A stretch of DNA of 29,080 nucleotides from positions 1 through 29,080 of the IMG/VR virus record IMGVR_UViG_3300025122_000102; one strand, given 5' to 3'. The notes beneath the pieces are model-generated. The model was not told where the DNA came from. It saw only the letters and a program-made list of their open reading frames with translations, and ran no database searches. The DNA comes from a virus. Both the position numbers and the translations under genes were made by a program. This document shows, in pieces, positions 7,390-13,687 of the stretch; the stretch's first letter is position 1; every line of letters starts with the position of its first letter.

Positions 7390-8255
7390 TATTCTGTTCT
7401 CCTATATTTAGATCGTGGGCGACCTTGCCCTAGGCGAACACGTTCTTTCTTGTCATATTCGCAAAGCTGAAATTGAATGTCATGAAGTTCCAGCTTCACG
7501 TAGTCCTTAGGCCAGAAGTCAGCTCTTTGACTAAAGAGCATGATCATCTCCTCAAGGAATTTTTCCTCAGTTTGTTGGTGTTTAATCTCCCGATCAAACA
7601 CGCGATTAAGTCCACGACGAGCGCCAGGGCCAACAGGACAATAAGTGTTGCGGTCATCGCAACCATTTTTAAAAACTCCACTATTGAGCGCATCCTGCAA
7701 AATCTCCTTTGTCATGAATCCACTGCCGCCAAACCCTTGAAGTCGCCTCATTTCAGAGGCGACTGCTCTCCATGATTTTGTTTCCGCTGCCATCACTGAT
7801 AATCTATCAGATGCTCCCCAAAAAGGCTGTAAAAAATAATCCACAACGACTTCCTCCTTAGGAAGACTCAAGCCTTGATTGGTGATTACATAGGCACCTG
7901 TGAACACTCGTTGCTTGCTAGAGAGTCTTTCTCTAGCAATCTGCTTAATATCGCTACGAACCGCTGCTGATCCAAATTCAGTCTGCCATCCAATAGCCTG
8001 AGCAAACTCAGTTGTTCCAAAATATCGGAACAATGCACAATTGAACAATATCTCAGCCGAATGCCGATTGGCATTCGGCTTAGTCCAATTGTCGCGCATC
8101 CATCGAGTTGTGCGATCATGTTCACGTTTCACGTTTGTGAATTTGTAGGTACGCAGAATTTCATCCTGCGTCCAGGGCCAAGGCGATCCGGCTTCCTTAA
8201 GAAACCGGATGGACTCTCGTTCTTTCATAAATGCATAGAACTCCTTGGTCCTCAT
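7389..8255 (-). CDS. aGPT-pyrophosphorylase / 5-hmdU DNA kinase helical-domain family protein
   Basis: A 288-residue helical protein of the family defined in phages with hypermodified thymine. Its members process 5-hydroxymethyluracil in DNA after phosphorylation. Signatures in order: FMKERESIRFLKEAGSPWPW, YKFTNVKREHDRTTRW (37-52), FTGAY (118-122), LQGFGGSGFMTKEILQD (172-188, like the helix-hairpin-helix of DNA glycosylases), GPGARRGLNRVF (209-220) and DIQFQLCEYDKKER (259-272). No Walker A is present, so it is not itself the kinase. The frame opens to 8327, but ATG 8255 has GGAAGG 8 bases upstream. It is the first gene after an intrinsic terminator, so its expression probably depends on read-through or a local promoter. 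Confidence 0.85.
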   Translation of the reverse strand: MRTKEFYAFMKERESIRFLKEAGSPWPWTQDEILRTYKFTNVKREHDRTTRWMRDNWTKPNANRHSAEILFNCALFRYFGTTEFAQAIGWQTEFGSAAVRSDIKQIARERLSSKQRVFTGAYVITNQGLSLPKEEVVVDYFLQPFWGASDRLSVMAAETKSWRAVASEMRRLQGFGGSGFMTKEILQDALNSGVFKNGCDDRNTYCPVGPGARRGLNRVFDREIKHQQTEEKFLEEMIMLFSQRADFWPKDYVKLELHDIQFQLCEYDKKERVRLGQGRPRSKYRRTE

Positions 8256-8270
8256 TAATTCAACCTTCCA

Positions 8271-8316
8271 CAAAAAAGTACGCGGATGGAACAGGGGGGG
8301 ACGAGTTCCATCCGCG
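8271..8316 (-). terminator. Intrinsic terminator just before the modification block
   Basis: A perfect 12-bp inverted repeat (8281-8292 with 8305-8316, CGCGGATGGAAC and its complement) around a 12-base C-rich loop. On the minus strand it is followed by TAC and six T residues (8277-8272). Stem strength and T tract fit a Rho-independent terminator for rightmost-to-left transcription. It ends only 16 bases before ATG 8255, so it can act as an attenuator for the block below. Confidence 0.8.
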
Positions 8317-8354
8317 CGTCGCTCCATACCGGGGACGATATAAGAACGACTCCC

Positions 8355-8374
8355 TCATCGCACCATTGCGATGA
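8355..8374. other. Perfect 8-bp hairpin in the leader region
   Basis: TCATCGCA at 8355-8362 pairs exactly with TGCGATGA at 8367-8374 around a 4-base loop. It lies between the 10-codon ORF and the terminator. There is no T tract after it on the minus strand, so it is a structural or protein-binding element and not a terminator. Confidence 0.6.
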
Positions 8375-8387
8375 AAAATTGATAAAA

Positions 8388-8420
8388 TTAATCTGCCAGA
8401 ATTTCATGTGACTCACCCAT
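8388..8420 (-). CDS. Possible 10-residue leader peptide
   Basis: ATG 8420 is preceded by AAAGGAG 9 bases away, a strong ribosome site, but the frame stops after 10 codons, giving MGESHEILAD. It sits 130 bases before the aGPT-type gene and ahead of a hairpin and an intrinsic terminator, the place of a leader peptide in attenuation. It has no run of one amino acid. It may equally be a remnant of a gene. The ribosome site is nearly the same as that of the gene at 8551-8799. Confidence 0.35.
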   Translation of the reverse strand: MGESHEILAD

Positions 8421-8466
8421 TTCTACTTTCTCCTTTTGGGTGTCTCAATCTTCTGGGTTAGGTGAA

Positions 8467-8544
8467 TTCAGCACTCCCGCCCCATGCCGCTGTTAAGCAG
8501 GCATCACCCTCCGTAAAGGGAGTGCGTAACGCGAGAGTGCTGAA
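8467..8544 (-). promoter_or_regulatory. Structured RNA element with alternative pairings
   Basis: A 78-base element just after the small gene at 8551. The ends pair as a 10-bp stem (8467-8476 with 8535-8544, TTCAGCACTC). A competing 8-bp stem pairs 8471-8478 (GCACTCCC) with 8518-8525. An inner hairpin joins ATGCC at 8484-8488 with GGCAT at 8500-8504. Because the first two stems share 8471-8476, they exclude each other, as in a switch. It is not a tRNA and no known riboswitch was recognised. Confidence 0.45.
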
Positions 8545-8550
8545 ATCGGG

Positions 8551-8799
8551 TTAAGCTGAGATCTTAATACGTCCCAACTTAATGTCTTTCCGAAGATTGC
8601 CCATGCCGCCGCCCAACGGTTTGACTTTCTCGAGCCACTGAGCGACTGTCATGCCATTTTTGTATTGATCGTAGAGCTTGGCAACCTTGGAGCCGGGCCG
8701 ACGAAGCTTAACGTCTTCCCCAGTAATCAAAGTGATCTTCGCTTCTTTGTTAATCGGCTCCGCTTTGGGAGTCGGTTTCGGATCTTTATTTCCAGCCAT
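8551..8799 (-). CDS. Small basic hypothetical protein
   Basis: An 82-residue lysine-rich protein beginning MAGNKDPKPTPKAEP. The charged N-terminus is followed by KITLITGEDVKLRRPGSKVAKLYDQYKNG, a helix MTVAQWLEKVK, and a Gly-rich end with GGGMGNLRKDIKLGRIKI. The composition suggests nucleic-acid binding. ATG 8799 has GGAG 9 bases upstream; ATG 8814 in the same frame has none. It is the first gene after the promoter at 8846-8874 and lies downstream of a palindrome, so it may be made early and autoregulated. No family is recognised. Confidence 0.75.
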   Translation of the reverse strand: MAGNKDPKPTPKAEPINKEAKITLITGEDVKLRRPGSKVAKLYDQYKNGMTVAQWLEKVKPLGGGMGNLRKDIKLGRIKISA

Positions 8800-8816
8800 T
8801 GCTACTTTCTCCATTC

Positions 8817-8840
8817 TTATCCAAAGGTATTTTTGGATAA
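8817..8840. promoter_or_regulatory. Operator-like palindrome TTATCCAAA-N6-TTTGGATAA
   Basis: A perfect 9-bp inverted repeat with a 6-base spacer, placed where transcription from the -10 box at 8846-8851 would begin. No T tract follows, so it is not a terminator. The size and place fit a dimeric repressor site or a 5' mRNA hairpin. Confidence 0.5.
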
Positions 8841-8845
8841 CACAT

Positions 8846-8874
8846 ATTATAGGGGCTTCCTACCCCATCGGAAA
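8846..8874 (-). promoter_or_regulatory. Putative sigma70 promoter for the small basic gene
   Basis: On the minus strand a perfect -10 box TATAAT (8851-8846) lies 17 bases after TTTCCG (8874-8869), a poor -35 box matching 3 of 6. Transcription would start near 8838, inside the palindrome, and give a leader of about 40 bases before ATG 8799. The -35 match is weak, so it may need an activator. Confidence 0.45.
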
Positions 8875-10248
8875 GAAGAATTTGCTTTTTGGTAGTATGA
8901 TTATTAGTCTCTCCCTGGCACGGGTGGCTCCTACATAAAAGACTCTATGTTCATCTTCAGGAGTTTCCCGCAATTGATACCATGTTCGTCTAGCCATGTC
9001 AGTAAACAAGACTACATTTTCCGCTTCTCCCCCTTTAGCCCCATGGATTGTGCTCAACACAATCCGTGGAATCTTAGAAGGTGTTTCACCTCGCTTCAAA
9101 GCTGAAACAAGATACGATCTCTCTATCAAAGTCATTTCTCTAAATGCCTTGTGCCAAATCAAACCTTCAGGAGCGCCCCACTTTTCCTGTAAAGTTTTCA
9201 AGTCTAGATCATCTTCTTCTGGGAACTTTTTGATATTAGCAGTAGTCAATCTTAGTATGTTCCGGGCCTCTGCGGCAGTACAGACACCCCCGGCCCGAAG
9301 GGTCTCCCAGTTTCGGATCGTGGTCAGGGTCTTCTCGCTTATAGACTTACGATGTCGCCGCTCATATATAAAGCCTTCTCTGCGGCATTGAGCTTCAGTA
9401 TCATCAAGCAAGAAATCATTACGCGCTAAAATCAGCCAAGTGCCTTCACTCATATCCAGGGCGTCCGTGGTGGTGGTGAACTCCAGCTTACCATCAGCTC
9501 CACGAGGTTCCCACGGTTTGATCCTTCGGTCTCCCACACGAGCAAGAATGGAATTGGCAATAGTTTGGATCTCTTTGGGCACCCTATGAGACTGGCCGAG
9601 CACCGTGCTAGATCCTTCCAAGTTAATGAAATAATCTACATCAGCTCCAGCCCATCTGAAGATAGCTTGATCATCATCCCCAGCGATAATGACCCGTTGG
9701 GCCTTATCTGCTAAAGCATGAATCATATCCCATTGGATCTTGCTGAGATCCTGCGCTTCGTCCACAACTAGGAGATCTAGTTGTGGAATAGGCGCCTCCG
9801 TAATGAACTGTTCTAGCATGTCTGTGAAGTCAATTAGGGAGTTGGCTTCTTTGAATTCTTTGAGACCGCGAAATATGCGCTCAACTTCAAACCATCCCAA
9901 ATCCTCTGTTGTCGCTCTCCACTGCTCCTGGAGATCGATCTTCTTAATGCGAGCAAGCTGGCAAAGGAACAACGCCCGATCGCCTTTCTGATTTCCATAT
10001 ATCTGGCCTTCATCCATGCTTACTGAACCAGTGATGCGAATTCCCATAAGAGCTCCAAATTCTTGTAATGACTTTCTTCCAAGAACTTGGGCCTTTTTCA
10101 AGCCTAACGCCCGAAAGGCTAGACTATGAAGCGTCCGAAAATATGGCAGGTCTTTGGGTGTAAAATCGAAGCGCCCACAAGCCCGCTCGATGGCTTCATT
10201 GGCGGCTTTGCGGGTAAAGGCCACATAACCTATGGCACCGGGCGCCAC
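8860..10248 (-). CDS. UvrD/Rep-type SF1 helicase, body without Walker A
   Basis: Superfamily 1 DNA helicase. The 462 residues from GTG 10248 carry motif Ia (YVAFTRKAANEA), TLHSLAF, motif II DEAQD (163-167), motif III GDDDQAIFRWAGAD (190-203), motif IV QSHR, motif V STIHGAKGGEAENVVL and motif VI FYVGATRARERL. Walker A is missing from this frame. It lies just upstream in the same reading frame (GTGKTT at 10288-10305) but is cut off from the natural start by TAA at 10309-10311. A protein begun at GTG 10248 could not bind ATP normally. The gene is broken, recoded, or mis-sequenced here. The rest has no frameshift or other stop, which argues for recent loss or an error. Confidence 0.85.
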   Translation of the reverse strand: MAPGAIGYVAFTRKAANEAIERACGRFDFTPKDLPYFRTLHSLAFRALGLKKAQVLGRKSLQEFGALMGIRITGSVSMDEGQIYGNQKGDRALFLCQLARIKKIDLQEQWRATTEDLGWFEVERIFRGLKEFKEANSLIDFTDMLEQFITEAPIPQLDLLVVDEAQDLSKIQWDMIHALADKAQRVIIAGDDDQAIFRWAGADVDYFINLEGSSTVLGQSHRVPKEIQTIANSILARVGDRRIKPWEPRGADGKLEFTTTTDALDMSEGTWLILARNDFLLDDTEAQCRREGFIYERRHRKSISEKTLTTIRNWETLRAGGVCTAAEARNILRLTTANIKKFPEEDDLDLKTLQEKWGAPEGLIWHKAFREMTLIERSYLVSALKRGETPSKIPRIVLSTIHGAKGGEAENVVLFTDMARRTWYQLRETPEDEHRVFYVGATRARERLIIILPKSKFFFPMG

Positions 10249-10308
10249 GCCCGCCGTAAGGGCACCCTGTACCTGTTCTAATAGGTATGTTGTTTTGCCA
10301 GTACCTAG

Positions 10309-10368
10309 TTATGGTGGCCCCAGGACAATCTCTGGCGAGAATCCTGGGGCCTGATCTCCTTTATTCAT
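10309..10368 (-). pseudogene. Detached N-terminus of the UvrD-like helicase
   Basis: ATG 10368 opens a frame reading MNKGDQAPGFSPEIVLGPP and then TAA. Two codons later (TAA CTA) the frame resumes with GTGKTT and runs into the helicase body. Without those 6 bases the motif would be GPPGTGKTT, a perfect Walker A. A TTG at 10398 could start a longer form with ASQLWKKI before the same methionine. The piece itself is too short to function. Confidence 0.7.
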
Positions 10369-10441
10369 GATCTTTTTCCAAAGCTGTGATGCTTGCAATG
10401 TTCAGACTGACTAGAAAATATCTGCCACATTTCCCATCAGG

Positions 10442-11965
10442 TCATAACACGTCACCTTTCATCTGGGGGAGTTTAAACGGTTCTATCTGGGCCTCTGGTT
10501 CAGGGATGTGCCAAAGGTTCACACCTCGGCCAGCTACTCTCATAAACAGGTTTTCGGCACCGATATTGTTCAGGCGGGATGTGATCTGGGTGCGCGAATA
10601 ATATTTAAATCCATTGCGTACTAGAAATTCTTCTATATCTCTTAGCCTGAAGTGAACCCTGGCTTCACCATCGACTTCAGATGTCCAAGGACGACCTAGA
10701 AGGAGCTCGTCCTTGTCCAGGGCCTTTAGGCGTGAATCTGAACAGAAAGTGTAGAGAAGTTCCAAGAATTGATCACCTATACTGGCCCCCGGTGGAGCCG
10801 CCAGTTCCTCACACTTTTTCAGAAGTTCCCCCGAGATTAAGGACCATTTGGCTTCATTCATCATTGGAATATGTACGGTGAGGGCGTCAGCGCAAGCTTT
10901 GCGAAATAAGCGGATGTTTAGGAGTTGATCTGTACTGAGTTCTATTGTTATCTTGTTGACTTCTAGGAACCAGACTGGTTGGTCTGTTGGTAATTTTCTT
11001 AGGTTCTCTAAAGTTGGTAAGGCATCTCCACCTATACCGAATTCTGCGATTCGGCATAATTGAGAATTACAATAATTCACGATAGGCTGATCATTGCATT
11101 TGTAAGTATATGACTTTCTGCCAAGTTGCTTTGTGATTGCCTGGACTTCTTTGGACTCAAGGGGTGGCATCATATACTTGGAATTTAATTCTTCTATAAC
11201 TTTCCCCCAATCGTCAGGGTGGGCTTTTCTACAGTATACTCCTAGAGCAAAGAGCCCATTATTCCTTGTACCTTCTGGAAATCCCTGTTTGACCAAAACT
11301 TGAAGACATGGCGGGCCTCCTTTAAGATCTGGCGTCTCTATAATTACTTCAATCTTTTTCAGTTCTTCTTGTGATATTTTTACCCCATTGGCGCAAGTAA
11401 TGAATTCTTCTAATTTCATTGCTTCACCCTTCGCATTTAGGGCATACCGATTACTTTTATTTCCACCGAAATAAGGCATGTTGAGCCAATTCCCAACATC
11501 GCCTCTATCTCTTAATACTTGGCTCTGCTTCGGGAAAATTTCAGATTTACCATACCCCAAACTCGCAGCGACACTTTGTAAGGTGGATTGTAGTATGCTC
11601 GCAGCAACAGGTTCATTAAGAAAAACCGCTAAATGACATCCACCAGACTTTGTTCTCATTGGTATGAGGGGAAGATCTAAACTATATATTCTTTTAGAAA
11701 AGCCGACTATATCTAAGGTATAGTCGTCAATATCAATAACCCCCCAGACACAATTATTGTCCGTTTTAATAGGGACAATACCGAGCGCCTTACGTCCTTT
11801 TATATGAGCTTCCCACAGTGTTTCTGTTACTTCTCCCCGTATTGTTGAAGCTCTACCCTTAGCTTTTTCCCCAGGACTAACGCTGGCACCATCTAATTCA
11901 TAAATGCCGTAAGCATCTTCAGCCCCGGAGAATATTGTCATCATATCAAGCGCGAGTGACACCAT
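10442..11965 (-). CDS. Archaeo-eukaryotic-type primase / primase-polymerase (TOTE-like AEP)
   Basis: A 507-residue protein whose N-terminal 180 residues form an AEP primase domain: WGVIDIDDY with metal-binding D78 and D80, KSGGCHLAVFL with H111, EIFPKQ (142-147) and GNWLNMPYFGG. This arrangement matches the TOTE-type AEP used by phages for priming or gap-filling synthesis. The middle, GTRNNGLFALGVYCRK and PPLESKEVQAITKQLG, looks like a PriCT helical module, followed by a Cys cluster (KC, YC, LC) that may bind metal. The C-terminal 200 residues are not recognised. ATG 11965 has AGGAG 5 bases upstream. It lies directly after a strong hairpin and before the helicase, so it is the likely primer-maker for the PolA. 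Confidence 0.85.
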   Translation of the reverse strand: MVSLALDMMTIFSGAEDAYGIYELDGASVSPGEKAKGRASTIRGEVTETLWEAHIKGRKALGIVPIKTDNNCVWGVIDIDDYTLDIVGFSKRIYSLDLPLIPMRTKSGGCHLAVFLNEPVAASILQSTLQSVAASLGYGKSEIFPKQSQVLRDRGDVGNWLNMPYFGGNKSNRYALNAKGEAMKLEEFITCANGVKISQEELKKIEVIIETPDLKGGPPCLQVLVKQGFPEGTRNNGLFALGVYCRKAHPDDWGKVIEELNSKYMMPPLESKEVQAITKQLGRKSYTYKCNDQPIVNYCNSQLCRIAEFGIGGDALPTLENLRKLPTDQPVWFLEVNKITIELSTDQLLNIRLFRKACADALTVHIPMMNEAKWSLISGELLKKCEELAAPPGASIGDQFLELLYTFCSDSRLKALDKDELLLGRPWTSEVDGEARVHFRLRDIEEFLVRNGFKYYSRTQITSRLNNIGAENLFMRVAGRGVNLWHIPEPEAQIEPFKLPQMKGDVL

Positions 11966-11974
11966 TATTCTCCT

Positions 11975-12007
11975 AAAATCCCTCGGCTCCTCTACGGAGC
12001 CGAGGGA
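11975..12007 (-). terminator. Intrinsic-terminator-like hairpin before the primase gene
   Basis: A perfect 12-bp GC-rich inverted repeat (11979-11990 with 11996-12007) with a 5-base loop, followed on the minus strand by TTTT (11978-11975). The T tract is short, so termination may be partial. The primase Shine-Dalgarno sequence begins right after it. Confidence 0.65.
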
Positions 12008-12016
12008 ACTAAGGGC

Positions 12017-12790
12017 TTACATCGATTCGGGTTCTTCACCTTCCTGAACATGCTTCACCTTAACCTTGCCAGCTTCAATCGCTTTGGCAAAGTCTTTAGC
12101 GGTGCGATACAATTCAATATTATCAATTACTCCTTCCAAGGAAATATTCCAGCTTCCCCAACTTCCATCCTCATTACTTTCAAACATGGTTTTCAGCCGA
12201 TATATGCGACTATAGGTCGGGGCAGGCTTATTCCCTTCCGCGGTCTGGATAATCTGTTGGTTAATCAAACTACCCCACTTCCGGCCATATTTCAATTGAG
12301 TAGAGGACATGGCAATGCAGGCGCGTTCACACGTTCCGCCTTCACCAACAATTAGAACAAAGTGTTCTTGGGTGGGGGTGAGAGTATTTCCTTCGTCGGT
12401 GATGTCCCGTCCACGATCATCGGGTGTAGTGTGAGGCAGGACATCGCCTCTAGGAAAGACATTTGCAATGCCGCCGCCTTCTTTACGAGGACGCCATTCG
12501 ATGTGCTTAAAGTTGAAACTACATGGAATGACTAGAATGCCTTCATCAGCAGGCCATCTTTCATTTGTAACGGTATTAATGATCTCACCGTATTCAGCTT
12601 CCTCAATATACTGAGGTTCTTGATGATCCAATTGAGGCGACATTTTCTGAATAATCCGCATGAATGGCATCATCAAGTCGTCAGTTGTATAGTTTTGGAG
12701 ACCATCACCGGCATCCTGTTCTATCTCATCAGCGAGTTCCGCCGGAAGACCTCCATTATCTACTTTCGCCACTTCTTTCTTTTTTGCCAT
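12017..12790 (-). CDS. Conserved phage protein, possibly ssDNA-binding
   Basis: A 257-residue protein. The N-terminus is charged (MAKKKEVAKVDNGG); the core has LMMPFMRIIQKMSPQLD, YIEEAEYGEIINTVTNERW, GILVIPCSFNFKHIEWRPR and KEGGG; the C-terminal 40 residues are charged, ending VKVKHVQEGEEPESM. Proteins of this layout recur in phage replication modules and are often guessed to bind single-stranded DNA, partly from the acidic tail and the location. I cannot confirm an OB fold from sequence. AAAGG lies 9 bases before its ATG. It directly precedes the primase, which supports a replication role. Confidence 0.7.
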   Translation of the reverse strand: MAKKKEVAKVDNGGLPAELADEIEQDAGDGLQNYTTDDLMMPFMRIIQKMSPQLDHQEPQYIEEAEYGEIINTVTNERWPADEGILVIPCSFNFKHIEWRPRKEGGGIANVFPRGDVLPHTTPDDRGRDITDEGNTLTPTQEHFVLIVGEGGTCERACIAMSSTQLKYGRKWGSLINQQIIQTAEGNKPAPTYSRIYRLKTMFESNEDGSWGSWNISLEGVIDNIELYRTAKDFAKAIEAGKVKVKHVQEGEEPESM

Positions 12791-12795
12791 AGTTT

Positions 12796-13365
12796 TCAGC
12801 CTTTCTTAATCGTCGTTTTCTGCCCGAGATATGCTCCAAAGAGCTCTAGCGGTACGGGCGTTCCCGCTTCAACCTGTTCCTTCAACCACACCTTCAATGT
12901 GCCTGCATGAACACTGTCTTTGGTAATTGGAAATAGACCTACTTCTTTCAAAGCTTTAAAAGCTGTTTCTGCAGCTTCCAGATCTCTACCAGTGTCAACA
13001 CTGGTTATCACTTTGATCAAATCTCCAAAGTTATGGTCTCTAAGCCATGCAAACGCCTCCGGTTTCTTTTCTTCAGTGATACTTGCAGCCACAAAAGGCT
13101 TAATTTCTACACGAATACCATCTGCCGTTGTGAAATCTTTTAACAGATTTCCTGCTTGAACGGCTTCTGGAATTTCTTTTGTAGATGTGAAAAGAAGTTG
13201 AGCCTTAAGATCTTTTAAATGCGCGTCTGCATTTGCAACCTGTTCTTCAAGTTGTAACTGTTTCTGAACCAGTGCCGCGATCCCCGCCAACTGTTCATCG
13301 CTTGTGATGCTGGAAGCAGATTCAATGGCGTCTTCTTCCATTTCTGCAAAGACATTTTTATTCAT
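12796..13365 (-). CDS. Conserved phage hypothetical protein with N-terminal coiled coil
   Basis: A 189-residue protein from ATG 13365, which has GGGAG 8 bases upstream and overlaps the upstream stop by 8 bases. Residues 25-62 (LAGIAALVQKQLQLEEQV and onward) form a likely coiled coil. The second half has IRVEIKPFVAASITEEKK, AFAWLRDHNFGDLIK, GLFPITKDSVHAGTLKVW and VPLELFGAYLGQKTTIKK. This ending is familiar from phage replication modules, but no function is known. It is followed 5 bases later by the putative ssDNA-binding gene, so they may act together. Confidence 0.75.
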   Translation of the reverse strand: MNKNVFAEMEEDAIESASSITSDEQLAGIAALVQKQLQLEEQVANADAHLKDLKAQLLFTSTKEIPEAVQAGNLLKDFTTADGIRVEIKPFVAASITEEKKPEAFAWLRDHNFGDLIKVITSVDTGRDLEAAETAFKALKEVGLFPITKDSVHAGTLKVWLKEQVEAGTPVPLELFGAYLGQKTTIKKG

Positions 13366-13687
13366 CGGTTTTCTCCCGTAAGTTAAATCCAACAGCGTAA
13401 TAGTCCTTTTCTCCTCGGTCCCACTTTAGAACCTGGGCTCTTCCTTGATTAATTTCGGCAGCGATGGCCACAGCCAACCCCATAATCAAAGGATCACCAG
13501 AAAGAAGCAAATAGTCGTCATCACAGAAATTTCTTAAATCATACTTTAATCTTCTCAGAGCTGGTGTGGATGTAATAAGGATCTGAGCATTAGCAGGCAT
13601 GATGATATGTAAATCTCCATATCTCCGGGCTGGCAGAAAATTCCTACCCACCGCGTCCTGAGTGATATAGACTGTGGGCTTTACCAT
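13358..13687 (-). CDS. Conserved phage hypothetical protein
   Basis: A 109-residue protein with PTVYITQD near the start, RRYGDLHIIMP, then DDDYLLLSGDPLIMGLAVAI and a C-terminal VLKWDRGEKDYYAVGF. Short strands and one hydrophobic helix suggest a compact alpha/beta protein. The pattern is one I associate with phage genomes, without a known role. It overlaps the J-domain gene by 7 bases and the coiled-coil gene by 8, so it belongs to the replication operon. Confidence 0.7.
   Translation of the reverse strand: MVKPTVYITQDAVGRNFLPARRYGDLHIIMPANAQILITSTPALRRLKYDLRNFCDDDYLLLSGDPLIMGLAVAIAAEINQGRAQVLKWDRGEKDYYAVGFNLREKTDE

Noticed and set aside
7389-8327. Start of the aGPT-type protein at 8327
   Set aside because: That ATG has no ribosome site and would translate through the terminator stem; ATG 8255 has GGAAGG at the right distance.
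8467-8544. tRNA-like fold
   Set aside because: The three-stem look is superficial: no 7-bp acceptor stem, no T-loop sequence and no anticodon loop in the right place on either strand.
10291-10320. Stop codon reassignment (TAA read as an amino acid)
   Set aside because: TAA is used as the normal stop of several other genes in the window, including the DNA polymerase, and no other in-frame TAA is seen in genes.
10291-10320. Intein in the helicase P-loop
   Set aside because: The extra sequence is only 6 bases with a stop; no splicing blocks or homing endonuclease are present. Only a scar could be argued.
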